Below the pieces are notes generated by a model. It saw only the letters and a program-made list of their open reading frames with translations. It made no database searches and was not told the origin of the DNA. This document shows, one piece after another, positions 7,920 to 17,050 of a DNA stretch of 43,856 nucleotides. Position 1 is the stretch's first letter; each line of letters begins with the position of its first letter. The translations under genes and the position numbers were made by a program. This DNA comes from JAVBNU01 sp031551265 (lineage in GTDB: Bacteria > Cyanobacteriota > Vampirovibrionia > Gastranaerophilales > Gastranaerophilaceae): assembly GCA_031551265.1 (NCBI GenBank), contig JAVBNU010000015.1, forward strand, positions 1 through 43,856, in the 5' to 3' direction.

Positions 7920-8354
7920 ATGAAGGAGCATGAATACAAAATTGGCAGAACTTTTATGGGCAGACTGCCGTACCAGTGCGACTTATTGGACTCAATAACG
8001 GAGATTGTCATCCAAAAAAATGTCAAGGCAGGATACATAACCTTAATCGGCGCAGTCACCACAACCAGAATAGGGTATTTTGATATTGTCGAAAAAAAAT
8101 ATAATTACTACGAAAATGCTTCTCAGGACAAGCCTTTTGAGATAGCTTCCTGCTCGGGAAACATTTCACTAAAAGACGGAACTCCGTTTGCACATTTACA
8201 CATCGTTTTTTCAGATAAAAATGGAGACTGTCATGGCGGGCATTTGATGAGCGGGACGAAAATTTATGCTTGCGAATATGTTATACAAGAATTGCTCGGA
8301 GAGGACTTGAATCGTTCTCTTGACGAGGTTACAGGACTTCAATTATGGAATTAA
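7920..8354 (+). CDS. PPC (DUF296) domain protein
   Basis: A 144-residue protein consisting of one PPC domain, the 'plants and prokaryotes conserved' fold also found in AT-hook plant proteins. Visible landmarks are the opening GRTFMGRLPYQCDLLDSI, the glycine turn LIGAVTTTRIGYFD, and the conserved histidine-rich block FAHLHIVFSDKNGDCHGGHL. Members form trimers and may bind DNA or small ligands; a precise function is not known. GAGG (7909-7912) precedes the start. It overlaps the next gene by ten bases, so the two are probably co-translated. Confidence 0.88.
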   Translation: MKEHEYKIGRTFMGRLPYQCDLLDSITEIVIQKNVKAGYITLIGAVTTTRIGYFDIVEKKYNYYENASQDKPFEIASCSGNISLKDGTPFAHLHIVFSDKNGDCHGGHLMSGTKIYACEYVIQELLGEDLNRSLDEVTGLQLWN

Positions 8355-10078
8355 ATAAAAAAATTATAGAAATTTTTCGTAACATTGTTAACAAAAGTGG
8401 CGAAATTGGTTCATTATTTTTTTTTACCGGTTTTGTATTGGTAACGGTAATAATTATGATAAATTCTAGAATCACACCACCACAAGTAAATACCTCGATA
8501 TTTTACATTAACGACATCCATGGCCAAATACCGAAAATGGAGCAGTTGGTCAATGCTGCGCAAGCATACGACCGTTTTGTAAAATCAAACGAGGGCAAAC
8601 TTGATTCGCTGAAATTGTCGTCAGGTGATACGTTAATAGGAGAAAACCCGGCGATTGGTCAGGCTGCTACCGAGTTTGAAAATATTATAGGAATAGACGT
8701 TAAAGTTCTTGGCAATCATGAATTTGACTCAAAATCTGAAAATTTGCCTAAGTTTTTGAGCTTGTCAAACTCCGTTAAAGTCGGCACGAACATGAATTTC
8801 GAACCCGGCTCGCCAATCAAGCCATACATCCACAGCTCGTATGTTAAAGAAGTTAACGGCAACAAATACGGTTTTCTGGGCATCGTTCCGACTGATTTGG
8901 CACTTCGAGTAAAGAAAAAAGAAACGCTCAACGGCGTCACCTCTGATGATGATGAGCGTACATTAAAGGATTTGCAAGCTGAGGTTAATAAGCTGCAAGA
9001 ACGGGGTATCAACAAGATTATTCTGCTTTCTCATGCCGGTTATGATCTTGAGAAGAAGGTTGCACAACGAGTTTCCGGCATTGACGTAATTTTAGGCGGT
9101 CACTCACACGACTTGCACAAAGGCATCGTAAATCAAAAGAATTTCTTTATGTCACCCGTGAATGAGCCGGTTGTAATTACTCAAACAGGCTGTAACGGCG
9201 AACGCTACGGGGTTTTGGATGTATCATTTAATGAAAAAGGTCAAATTATTGCCGCGAACAACAATGTATTAGAGACTAATCTACACGAGAAAAATCCCGC
9301 TGCGGTTGCGAAAATGGACAGCTATCTTGGTAAATCAACCGTCATAGGCAACGTCAAGTATGCTGAACCGTTCCCTGAAGATCAAATGCTGGAGGAAAAC
9401 CCGTTTGCTGACTTTATTTTAGACGCGATAAAATCTGAATTAGACGTGGATGTTGTTTTCATGAACAGCGGCAATTTACGCGGCAGCATACCAATGGGCA
9501 GCGTATCAGATCGCGATATTTCGAGTATTTCTCCGTTTAAAAATTTCATGTGCACAGCATATATTGACCAAAAAGAACTTGTGCAAACAATAAAAAATGG
9601 CCTCAAAGCCGCCCAAACAGTAGAAAAGAAGCCAGGGTTAGTTCAAGTTTCAGGTCTACGCTATGTTGCAACCGACAAGGGCGAATTGAAAGAACTTTAT
9701 TTTATTGATAAAAACGGTAAGAAAAAGCCGATTGATTTCAATGATCCGGATGACGATGTGAAATATTTAGCTGCTTTTGATGATTTTTTAGCACGTGGTA
9801 ACGAAGGCTTTGACGGGCTTAACAAGATTGATGATGATGATACTCGAAAATATGATTTTGACAAAGATCATTGCGCGATAGAGTACATCAAAAAAATGAA
9901 CGGAAAACCTTTTGATATCAAAAAGGATGGTCGGGTTACTATCATAAAAGCCAAAAACAGCGAGACAACACCGGCGATTCAGCCGAATTTTACATATATG
10001 AAACCTTCATCGGACCTTCGACACTGGCTTCAACAAATTGCTTCGCATAAGGATTTGTCTTTGTCAAAAGCTCAGTAA
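8345..10078 (+). CDS. Membrane-anchored 5'-nucleotidase-like metallophosphatase
   Basis: The 577-residue protein has one hydrophobic segment (about 22-41), so it is likely anchored with the bulk outside the cytoplasm. A calcineurin-type metallophosphatase domain follows with D57-I-H59, D95, GNHE (123-126) and GGHSHD (251-256). The second half has the 5'-nucleotidase C-terminal domain (MNSGNLRGSIPMG near residue 375, and DDFLARGNEGFDGL). This is the UshA/YfkN-type architecture that hydrolyses nucleotides or nucleotide sugars. Its last 89 bases are shared with the convergent ABC ATPase gene. Confidence 0.92.
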   Translation: MELNKKIIEIFRNIVNKSGEIGSLFFFTGFVLVTVIIMINSRITPPQVNTSIFYINDIHGQIPKMEQLVNAAQAYDRFVKSNEGKLDSLKLSSGDTLIGENPAIGQAATEFENIIGIDVKVLGNHEFDSKSENLPKFLSLSNSVKVGTNMNFEPGSPIKPYIHSSYVKEVNGNKYGFLGIVPTDLALRVKKKETLNGVTSDDDERTLKDLQAEVNKLQERGINKIILLSHAGYDLEKKVAQRVSGIDVILGGHSHDLHKGIVNQKNFFMSPVNEPVVITQTGCNGERYGVLDVSFNEKGQIIAANNNVLETNLHEKNPAAVAKMDSYLGKSTVIGNVKYAEPFPEDQMLEENPFADFILDAIKSELDVDVVFMNSGNLRGSIPMGSVSDRDISSISPFKNFMCTAYIDQKELVQTIKNGLKAAQTVEKKPGLVQVSGLRYVATDKGELKELYFIDKNGKKKPIDFNDPDDDVKYLAAFDDFLARGNEGFDGLNKIDDDDTRKYDFDKDHCAIEYIKKMNGKPFDIKKDGRVTIIKAKNSETTPAIQPNFTYMKPSSDLRHWLQQIASHKDLSLSKAQ

Positions 10079-10712
10079 CCGTGCCGCAGAAAACGATTTT
10101 GCCGTCATAAATCATCATGATTTTGTCAGCACAGCGTTTAATTGTCGAGAGTTGGTGTGTAACAACGATTGATGTCGCGTTTAACTCTTTTTTGAGTTCA
10201 CAAATATAATCTTCAATAACAGTTGATGCAACGGGATCTAAGCCCGAAGTCGGTTCATCGTATAAAATAATTTTCGGGTCGGTTACAATCGCTCGTGCAA
10301 AGCTAACACGTTTTTGCATACCACCTGACAATTCGTGTGGTAAAAGTTTCTCGATACCTGATAAACCAACAATTTTAAGCTTTTGCGCGACGATTTCTTC
10401 TAATTCACCCTGAGAATATTTGCCACGTAAGTCCTTACGCTCTTGCAGCGCAAAAGAAATATTATCAAACACATTGAGCGAGTCAAGCAAAGCCGAATAC
10501 TGAAAAACCATCGCAACATCGCCCTCGCTGAGTTTAATTTCACCTGAATCAGGCTGTATTAAGCCGCAAATAAGTTTCAAAATCGTACTTTTGCCGGAGC
10601 CGCTAAAGCCAACGATAGCAAGAATTTCAGAATCAGCAACAGAAAAGGAAAGTTTGTCCAAAACTTTTTTATTCTCGAATGATTTTGATAAATTCTTTAC
10701 TTCAATTGACAT
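9990..10712 (-). CDS. ABC transporter ATPase, MlaF-like
   Basis: A 240-residue ABC ATPase with Walker A GFSGSGKS (35-42), the Q-loop in MVFQYSALLDSLNVFDNI, signature LSGGM (128-132), Walker B ILYDEP (149-154) and the H-loop VVTHQ. The sequence style matches MlaF (Ttg2A), the energising subunit of the retrograde phospholipid transporter, equivalent to plastid TGD3. It lies 19 bases downstream of the permease gene at 10732-11550. The C-terminal 29 codons and the stop run antisense through the end of the 5'-nucleotidase-like gene. Confidence 0.92.
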   Translation of the reverse strand: MSIEVKNLSKSFENKKVLDKLSFSVADSEILAIVGFSGSGKSTILKLICGLIQPDSGEIKLSEGDVAMVFQYSALLDSLNVFDNISFALQERKDLRGKYSQGELEEIVAQKLKIVGLSGIEKLLPHELSGGMQKRVSFARAIVTDPKIILYDEPTSGLDPVASTVIEDYICELKKELNATSIVVTHQLSTIKRCADKIMMIYDGKIVFCGTVTELLTKTNPYAKQFVEASVEGPMKVSYM

Positions 10713-10731
10713 TTGGACTCAATTCCTTCGC

Positions 10732-11550
10732 CTATACATAAAATATTAACGCAAACATATAGTCAAGTATAACTATAGCAAGAAACGACCATACAACAGC
10801 TTTTGTCGTGGCTATACCAACACCTTTTGCGCCACCTGAAGCCGTAAAGCCGCAAACTGAGCTAATTAGGGCAATTGTTGCGCCGAAAACCGACGATTTA
10901 AAAAGGCACACGCCGATATCCTTCATATAAAGTCCTTGCCAAACGGAGCTTATGTAGTTCAGCCAGCTCACATCAGCTGTGTAGTTAGAAACAAGCCCTG
11001 CACACAGCACGCCAAACGTGGAAGAAATAATAACAATCAACGGCATCATCAAAAGTCCTGCCATAACTTTTGGCACGAATAAATATCTCAGCGAATCGAC
11101 ATGGAGCACCTCAATCGCATCAATCTGGTCAGTGACACGCATTGTTGCAATTTCAGACGCCATTGAAGAGCCAATCATCGAAATTATTGCAAAACCCGAC
11201 ATAATAACCCCGATTTCACGCACCATAACCATCGAGACCAACATCCCAACATACGCCCCCCCGCCCTGTTTCACCATTTCCGGCGCTATTTGCATCGAGA
11301 GAATAATCGAGACCATCCCGACAATCGACAGCGTTATCGGCAGCGAATCAACTGCGAATCTTGAGCTTTCATAGATTACTTGTTTTAAATTAATCTCAGC
11401 ACTAAAAATTAATTTCATTACTTTATAAAAATACTGCCCCATCTCGCCTAAAGTCTCAACAAATTCTACAAGCTGATTTTTGATTCGCAAATAAAGCTTG
11501 AATGTGGCTGATTGTTTTAAAATGCTGATAACATTTTTTTCCATAGACAT
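10732..11550 (-). CDS. MlaE-family lipid transporter permease
   Basis: This 272-residue integral membrane protein carries the MlaE/TGD1 hallmark region: SMQIAPEMVKQGGGAYVG, then VMVREIGVIMSGFAIISMIGSSMASEIATMRVTDQIDAI with its conserved glutamates, and GFTASGGAKGVGIATTKAVV near the end. About five hydrophobic helices are visible. With the MlaF-like ATPase just downstream it should form the inner-membrane core of an Mla-type phospholipid transporter. The MCE-domain substrate-binding subunit (MlaD) is not in this window and must be encoded elsewhere. Confidence 0.93.
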   Translation of the reverse strand: MSMEKNVISILKQSATFKLYLRIKNQLVEFVETLGEMGQYFYKVMKLIFSAEINLKQVIYESSRFAVDSLPITLSIVGMVSIILSMQIAPEMVKQGGGAYVGMLVSMVMVREIGVIMSGFAIISMIGSSMASEIATMRVTDQIDAIEVLHVDSLRYLFVPKVMAGLLMMPLIVIISSTFGVLCAGLVSNYTADVSWLNYISSVWQGLYMKDIGVCLFKSSVFGATIALISSVCGFTASGGAKGVGIATTKAVVWSFLAIVILDYMFALIFYV

Positions 11551-11604
11551 TATTTTAGCCTACATATGTTTTTTTTGCATCTTTAATAATTATTTAGCTA
11601 TTAA

Positions 11605-11629
11605 TGTTGGGGTAAAACCCCAACCTACA
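11605..11629. repeat. Dispersed palindromic repeat, copy B (inverted)
   Basis: TGTTGGGG and CCCCAACCTACA form a hairpin around TAAAA. It is the reverse-complement orientation of the unit at 4118-4143. It lies between the mlaE-like gene start and the end of the next small gene. Confidence 0.7.
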
Positions 11630-11704
11630 TTCTATGCATCATTTCTGAATGACGGTGCATGTACGATAAGCTCGTCTGTCCAGCTTTTATTTCTTTCTTA
11701 TTTT

Positions 11705-11917
11705 TTAAAATTTGTCAGAAATTTTTTCACATTCTAATTTGATATGAGGGATTAGTACCAACAAATGGCTAATTTTCTCGGATTCTGTGTAATATTCACA
11801 ATAACCATTTATAATCTCTATAAAATTCTCTATATTCAAAATTGCAGTGAATATTTCATTATAAACGTCTTCAGAAAGTTCATATTTACCTATCTCATTT
11901 TGCGTAATTATATCCAT
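11705..11917 (-). CDS. Small hypothetical protein, 70 residues
   Basis: Starts MDIITQNEIGKYELSEDV with AAAGGA six bases before the ATG, which supports real translation. The protein is acidic and mostly helical in character (NEIFTAILNIENFIEIINGY, LVLIPHIKLECEKI). No domain recognised. It sits alone between the lipid transporter operon and the MFS gene. Confidence 0.65.
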   Translation of the reverse strand: MDIITQNEIGKYELSEDVYNEIFTAILNIENFIEIINGYCEYYTESEKISHLLVLIPHIKLECEKISDKF

Positions 11918-11983
11918 ACTAATCCTTTATATTTATTATTATAAAAAATTATAGCATTTTAGGCTGAACAATCAATTCCAATG

Positions 11984-12019
11984 TTTATTATAATATACAT
12001 TATAGTTTTTATTATAATA
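11984..12019. promoter_or_regulatory. AT-rich direct repeat upstream of the MFS gene
   Basis: TTTATTATAATA occurs at 11984-11995 and 12008-12019, spaced 24 bases apart, each containing a TATAAT-like hexamer. The gap 11918-12165 is otherwise AT-rich and holds no gene I can support. It probably contains promoters for the MFS gene on the right and for the small gene on the left. Confidence 0.35.
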
Positions 12020-12165
12020 TAGGTGACTACGATATAGATATAATACGAAATAAGAGCATGCATAATTTTGAATTTTTAGAAAAAAATACTTATATGTTTT
12101 AAACTTTGCATCTTTAATAATTTAATTTTAGGTTTAAAATATACTTAGGACGACTTGAGGAAAAA

Positions 12166-13329
12166 ATGGAAACATCAAAACAGAAACCTATTGGCTGGCT
12201 TTCAGCAGCGCATTTGGTTGCAGACACATATACCGGATTTTTGAATCCGATAATGCCTTTTTTGGCGGCAAAGCTCGGCTTTACCATGGCGATTGCGACT
12301 GTTGTGATAAGTATTTCTCATATTTTTTCATCAATGCTGCAGCCGGTTTTCGGTTTTTTTGCCGACAACATGCTGAAAAGGTTTTTCATTTTTTGGGGAC
12401 TTTTATTTGTTGCAATATTTATCCCGCTGTCTGTTTTGGCTCCAAATGTAGCGATTTTGACATTTTTTGTTGTTTTAGGCAGCATCGGCTCAAGCTTTTT
12501 CCACCCTCAAGCGCTCGGGTTTATCGTAAGATTTTCTCAGACAAATTATATAATCAACATGGGTATTTTCATGAGCGCCGGTACGTTGGGATACTCCTTA
12601 GGGCCTGCCTTTGCAGGCATGATTACGCAGTATTTCGGACTTAATGCAATTCCTTACTCGATGTTGATGGGGATAATTGTTGCTGCATTTATGTTCAGGT
12701 ACGTGCCTAAAATTTCGGCTATTGATAAAAAACCCGAGCGAAAAGAGTTTTCCAAAACTTTCAAAGCAATTTTCAGCAATAAAAACATAATGATTTTAGT
12801 AGTTATTTCGATTATGAAATCAATAATCTCAAACAGCTGTTTTATTCTGCTGCCGTTTTTATGGAAAGATATGAACTACACGCCCGGTCATATTGGTATG
12901 TTTTTGTTTGCATTTATTTTTGCGGGCTCTATTGCATCGCTTTTGAGTGAACGCATTGAGCATATGCTTGGCTCAAAAAATGTATTTTATCTCTCGATGC
13001 TGACAATGTTTCCTTTAATGCTGCTGTTTGTCAATTTGGTGAACGTAAACTCAGTGTTGTATTTTCTTGTGTTCATCACGATGGGATTTATCACTATGCT
13101 CGCAACACCTGTAATGATGGTAATGGCGCAGCGCTTGGTGCCAGAGTTCAAAAGCATTATCGCCGGCTTTATCAATGGATTCAGCTGGGGACTATCGGCA
13201 ATTTTTCTGACTTTAGTCGGATTCATGGCGCAAAAATATGGAATACCGAATGTATTAGTTATAGTATCATTTTTGCCGGTTTTATGTTCTTATTTTATCA
13301 AATTTCTACCTGACAAAGTTGGAGATTAG
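12166..13329 (+). CDS. MFS transporter, fosmidomycin-resistance (Fsr)-like
   Basis: A 387-residue polytopic membrane protein with about twelve hydrophobic helices in two halves separated by a charged loop (KISAIDKKPERKEFSKTFKAIF). The first helix AHLVADTYTGFLNPIMPFLAAKLG carries the conserved His/Asp/Gly pattern of the fosmidomycin-resistance branch, and FHPQALGF and GFADNM-type MFS loop motifs follow. It should be a proton-driven exporter of small molecules; the substrate cannot be read from sequence. GAGG lies close before the ATG at 12166. Its stop overlaps the convergent dikinase-like gene by four bases. Confidence 0.88.
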   Translation: METSKQKPIGWLSAAHLVADTYTGFLNPIMPFLAAKLGFTMAIATVVISISHIFSSMLQPVFGFFADNMLKRFFIFWGLLFVAIFIPLSVLAPNVAILTFFVVLGSIGSSFFHPQALGFIVRFSQTNYIINMGIFMSAGTLGYSLGPAFAGMITQYFGLNAIPYSMLMGIIVAAFMFRYVPKISAIDKKPERKEFSKTFKAIFSNKNIMILVVISIMKSIISNSCFILLPFLWKDMNYTPGHIGMFLFAFIFAGSIASLLSERIEHMLGSKNVFYLSMLTMFPLMLLFVNLVNVNSVLYFLVFITMGFITMLATPVMMVMAQRLVPEFKSIIAGFINGFSWGLSAIFLTLVGFMAQKYGIPNVLVIVSFLPVLCSYFIKFLPDKVGD

Positions 13330-15668
13330 GCGCTTTGTTGCTGCCCTTTTGCAGTTGGGGGATAATAAATATCGCGTGTCTGCCAAATATAAATTTCAGG
13401 AACGTAGTCTTTGCCTCTTTTGACGAATTTGACACCGCCTTCAATATCTTGCGGTTTTCCTGAACCAACTTCTTTTTCAATTAATTCAGCTATGTTGGCA
13501 ATTTTTTCGATTACAGGATTATAGTCATTTTTGCTGCGATTGAACACGTCATAATCTTCGGAGTAATTAGTGTGCAAATAAGTATCTTTTTTGGAATCAT
13601 CCATAAGAACGCGTGTTATATCTTTCATACGTCCTTTTGTTGCCATCATTACACGCTCAGAGCGTGGCGAGGACTGCTTTTCAGGGTTTCTTGAATACGT
13701 AAATAAATATGGATTACCGGCAAAGCCACAGTCGACGCCTTTTGAGAGCTGGACGAGCATTTTTTGTTTGTCATTTTTCTCGGGATCGCTGGTATAAAGC
13801 GTGAACGTATAGTCTACAGGCATTACCTTTTGGATAATTACGTTAGGTTGGATGAGTTCGTGTTTGATTTTATAATCGTGGCGCATCCAGTATGCAAGGT
13901 CGGTCCATTTAGACGCCCAAACGTGTTTAACACCTTTAATCAAATCGGCTTTAGTACGAATACCGGCGATAGAATCATACAGGCCTTGTGTCGGGATTAC
14001 GGCTGAATCTTCCCCGCCAAAAGCCGAACGCGCGATAAAACAATCATCTATTTTGGCGCGGTATTCACCTACGCCTTCTTCGATTGGTTTATATATTTTT
14101 GCAGCTGCGTCTACATTATCGCCATCAAGCAGTTTATATCCCATCTTTTTTTCAAATCTGTCAACAATTTGTTTTTCAATATGAGACGGGATTATCATAT
14201 CCTCATTAATCACTGTTTGCAGCTCTTTCAACAAATCCAATACATCGGCATTTTTATTTTTCATTCTTTTGTTAATTTCAGTGACAATAGAGTGATAACA
14301 ATTTTTTTGTCCTTTTTTATAAGGAGCATCTTTTGCCGGAATACCGTATTGACGGTAGTTTATCGGGTGTCTTTTTATATCATCAATTACGCCGGCTGTG
14401 ACAACAAAGAATGAAGGAACTTTGAACGGCGCATCATCTCTTTGAGACAATTTCGTGAGTTTACCAAGGTTAAAGGATTTTAGTCCGACATTTTCCTGTT
14501 TAAACCCGGGCTCTTCGTGCGATATCGGCTTTCTTATCAATCCTGATTCCAAATCATCGCTGCTAATTTTATTATGCACCTCCGGAGTTAGTTTTTTTAT
14601 GTTTTTAATGTCAACTTTGCGTGAAGACGACTCAATGCGAGTAAATGCATTTTCATTCGCTTTAAAGAAATCACCCATTTCTTTTGCGCTGCCTGAACCA
14701 TTTTCAAAGAGGGTCAAAACTTGTCTGTTACGCAGCCTTGAGACAACGTGTCCAAGCACATCAGTGATTTTTGAACTGTTGAGAGGTGCGCTGGAGACAA
14801 TACCCTTGATGCTTCGAGGCAAATAGAAATTTGCAGTGTTATTTGCTAAATCTTCGTACAAAGGGCTAAAGTCACTCATATATACTATTCTTGGCTCATC
14901 GCCATGGTAATTTTTTACCTCTGTGAAGTATTCATGCTCATCATTCACTATCACGATGCGGCCTTCTGCTTTGCCGCCCGCAACATTGTAATATTTGCCA
15001 AGCATATGTTTGCCTGCGATTTTAACGCTGTTTAGCTGCTCGTCATTAAACAATTTTCTAGGCTCAATGTTCTTCAACGCAGCCGGCAATTCGCAGTTAT
15101 CGGTCGATTCCATGAGCTCTGCCTCGTGCGACATCATGTTTGTAATACCTAAATTTCGGTTGTAGGTATTAAACTCAGTGATTTTTATATCTTCAAAATA
15201 CTTATTATGTTCATAATTCAAAACAGGTATTCTAAAGGTAAAAAAGCGCTCGTGCTCTGCTTTTGGCACGACCAAAACTTTTTCTTCAGGCTCTCCCTCA
15301 GATACAGCTCTATCAAAGGTTCTGACATACTTTATTTCGGCTTCGGCTTCGTGGTCTTTTGCTTCAATTTCGATTATTAATTCGTTTCTATCCGTGTCTT
15401 TACTAATTTTGACGGCATAATCGTTTTTTGCCGGAGCCACAGTGCTCATTTCTGTTTCTGCAACGTCAATCTCAGCGTCTGTATTTTGTGCAGAGCTTGT
15501 ACGTGAAACAGGCAAATTATACGCTTTGTGCGCTGTAATGGGGATTCTGACAGGCTCAGGGAATGTTGATCTTCCTAAAGTTCCCGGTGCGACTTGCAAT
15601 TGAGCTTTTGTCTCATCTTTGCGCATAGTTGATTTAAAACTTAAATTTGTTATTGATTGTATTTTCAT
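13326..15668 (-). CDS. Glucan water dikinase (GWD/PWD)-like protein
   Basis: The 780-residue protein has the domain order of plant starch dikinases, phosphohistidine domain before the ATP-binding domain. A swivelling domain centres on DVLGHVVSRLRN with candidate catalytic H307 (GWD has D-V-L-S-H-V at this site). An ATP-grasp domain of the PPDK N-terminal type follows: VGLKSFNLGKL (394-404), VPSFFVVTAGV, ARSAFGGEDS (546-555), GLYDSIAGI (562-570), IIQKVMPVDYTFTLYTSDP (611-629) and a C-terminal IYIWQTRDI. The N-terminal 200 residues are not recognised and could bind polysaccharide. It opens MKIQSITNLSFKST, one of the shared S-F-K starts. It probably phosphorylates storage glucan; that role is inferred. 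Confidence 0.75.
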   Translation of the reverse strand: MKIQSITNLSFKSTMRKDETKAQLQVAPGTLGRSTFPEPVRIPITAHKAYNLPVSRTSSAQNTDAEIDVAETEMSTVAPAKNDYAVKISKDTDRNELIIEIEAKDHEAEAEIKYVRTFDRAVSEGEPEEKVLVVPKAEHERFFTFRIPVLNYEHNKYFEDIKITEFNTYNRNLGITNMMSHEAELMESTDNCELPAALKNIEPRKLFNDEQLNSVKIAGKHMLGKYYNVAGGKAEGRIVIVNDEHEYFTEVKNYHGDEPRIVYMSDFSPLYEDLANNTANFYLPRSIKGIVSSAPLNSSKITDVLGHVVSRLRNRQVLTLFENGSGSAKEMGDFFKANENAFTRIESSSRKVDIKNIKKLTPEVHNKISSDDLESGLIRKPISHEEPGFKQENVGLKSFNLGKLTKLSQRDDAPFKVPSFFVVTAGVIDDIKRHPINYRQYGIPAKDAPYKKGQKNCYHSIVTEINKRMKNKNADVLDLLKELQTVINEDMIIPSHIEKQIVDRFEKKMGYKLLDGDNVDAAAKIYKPIEEGVGEYRAKIDDCFIARSAFGGEDSAVIPTQGLYDSIAGIRTKADLIKGVKHVWASKWTDLAYWMRHDYKIKHELIQPNVIIQKVMPVDYTFTLYTSDPEKNDKQKMLVQLSKGVDCGFAGNPYLFTYSRNPEKQSSPRSERVMMATKGRMKDITRVLMDDSKKDTYLHTNYSEDYDVFNRSKNDYNPVIEKIANIAELIEKEVGSGKPQDIEGGVKFVKRGKDYVPEIYIWQTRDIYYPPTAKGQQQSA

Positions 15669-15830
15669 AGCTCTTATTCAAACTTCCATTTATTAATTAT
15701 ATTTGAATTAAAGCCCAACATGAAAAAAATTGCCATAAAAATTTGTAAATTTATGTTAAGTTTTATCTTTATTCGTGGCACAATTATTTTTGAGGGTATT
15801 TATATAATTAGAAGGTTAAGTTGATAAATC

Positions 15831-16451
15831 ATGCAAATTTCAGCACTGCCACAGTATAAATCACGTCAAAACAACGGAACATCTTTCAAAGCAACTCGAT
15901 TGTTCCCTGTTAATTTGTGTGAAAAAGCTACAAAAAAAATTATACCGGCTTTTTTCACTGAAATAAAAAAAACAGAAGATTTGCCTGAGATTGAGACAAT
16001 CACCCGACGCTGGCACAGACTTGATATCGAAGCTTATGCGAAAAGATTTTTTGACAGCTTCAGAGAACGCCACCCCTCTGCATTTAAGAACAACTTTTTT
16101 GCAATTGAGATAGATTCTGCCGAAAAACCTTTTACTGAAAGAGTAACCACTTTAATAAAGACATACATGAATTGCGGCTACCGAGAATTAGGGATTTTGC
16201 AAACAGATCCTGAATTGTACAAAGGATTTGGTGCCGGAGAGGTCGCAATGTATAGTATTGTTAAAACAGCCGGTGATGCATCTCAGATATTTTTAACTTC
16301 GACCAATCATGGCTTTTACAGAAAAATAGGATTTAGAGAATTACCAATCGAAGCGCTTGAGAAAATGGAACGATACTTTTTTCTACCCAGAGCTGAGTTT
16401 GGTTCATTTACGAAACGTGTCGCACAAAAATACGGGATGAAAAACGAATGA
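15831..16451 (+). CDS. GNAT-like protein with S-F-K-A N-terminus (paralogue 1)
   Basis: A 206-residue protein whose first 50 residues (SFKATRLFPVNLCEKATKK, then PAFFTE) are nearly repeated in the next gene. The C-terminal half reads like a GNAT acyltransferase core: LGILQTDPELYKGFGAGEVAMYSIVKTA resembles the acetyl-CoA-binding G-x-G-x-(G/A) turn, and IFLTSTNHGFYRKIGF resembles the usual N-x-x-F-Y-x-x-x-G-F end. No membrane segment. The ATG at 15831 is the first in frame. ATGA overlap with the following paralogue shows coupled translation. Substrate unknown. Confidence 0.7.
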   Translation: MQISALPQYKSRQNNGTSFKATRLFPVNLCEKATKKIIPAFFTEIKKTEDLPEIETITRRWHRLDIEAYAKRFFDSFRERHPSAFKNNFFAIEIDSAEKPFTERVTTLIKTYMNCGYRELGILQTDPELYKGFGAGEVAMYSIVKTAGDASQIFLTSTNHGFYRKIGFRELPIEALEKMERYFFLPRAEFGSFTKRVAQKYGMKNE

Positions 16452-17050
16452 TAAAGCCTCTTGCCACCAGCCCGAACATAAACTCTCAACCATCGTTTAA
16501 AGCAACTCGATTGTTCCCCGTTAATTTGTGTGAAAAAGCCACGAAAAGGCTGGTGCCCGGCTTTTTTACTGAACTATGCGAGAGTGATATACCACAACTT
16601 GCACCATTTCTTGAAAAATGCATTAAGCAAGACAAAACCTCGTATTTCGAGATATTTCGCAATCGATTCACAGGATATTTAAGAACTGGCTGTAATAAAA
16701 ATAAATTTTATGCGGTTGAAGAGGCAGATAACAACATTGTTTCGTTAGTAAATACAATAGATCAAGCACGGACAAGAGACCTCTATCTATTGCTGACGAA
16801 CCCGAATTACTACGAAAAAATGGGCGGGGGAAAATTGGGAATGTACGGTGCTCTCCGCTCAGCGCCTGATAATACTCTCAACCTTGTGATACATTCTCAA
16901 AATAACCCTTTTTATGTGCATCTGCAAGAACAATTACCACATGAAAATATCATGGTTTATTCAAATTTCAACGTTTTCACCATTTGGCGCAGGAAATTTA
17001 ACGATTTCTTAAGCCATATTGAACAAACCCACAAATTTGGCAGAGACTAG
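16448..17050 (+). CDS. Divergent paralogue of the preceding GNAT-like protein
   Basis: A 200-residue protein sharing the N-terminal block SFKATRLFPVNLCEKATKR with the gene before it and overlapping it by four bases. The C-terminal half is collinear (LLLTNPNYYEKMGGGKLGMYGALRSA, then LVIHSQNNPFYVHLQEQL), but the final glycine-phenylalanine motif of a GNAT fold is lost (QEQLPHENI), so enzymatic activity is doubtful. It arose by tandem duplication. It ends convergently with the OppD-like gene, overlapping by four bases. Confidence 0.7.
   Translation: MIKPLATSPNINSQPSFKATRLFPVNLCEKATKRLVPGFFTELCESDIPQLAPFLEKCIKQDKTSYFEIFRNRFTGYLRTGCNKNKFYAVEEADNNIVSLVNTIDQARTRDLYLLLTNPNYYEKMGGGKLGMYGALRSAPDNTLNLVIHSQNNPFYVHLQEQLPHENIMVYSNFNVFTIWRRKFNDFLSHIEQTHKFGRD

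Noticed and set aside
14455..14826. 123-codon plus-strand frame
   Set aside because: Antisense shadow within the GWD-like gene.
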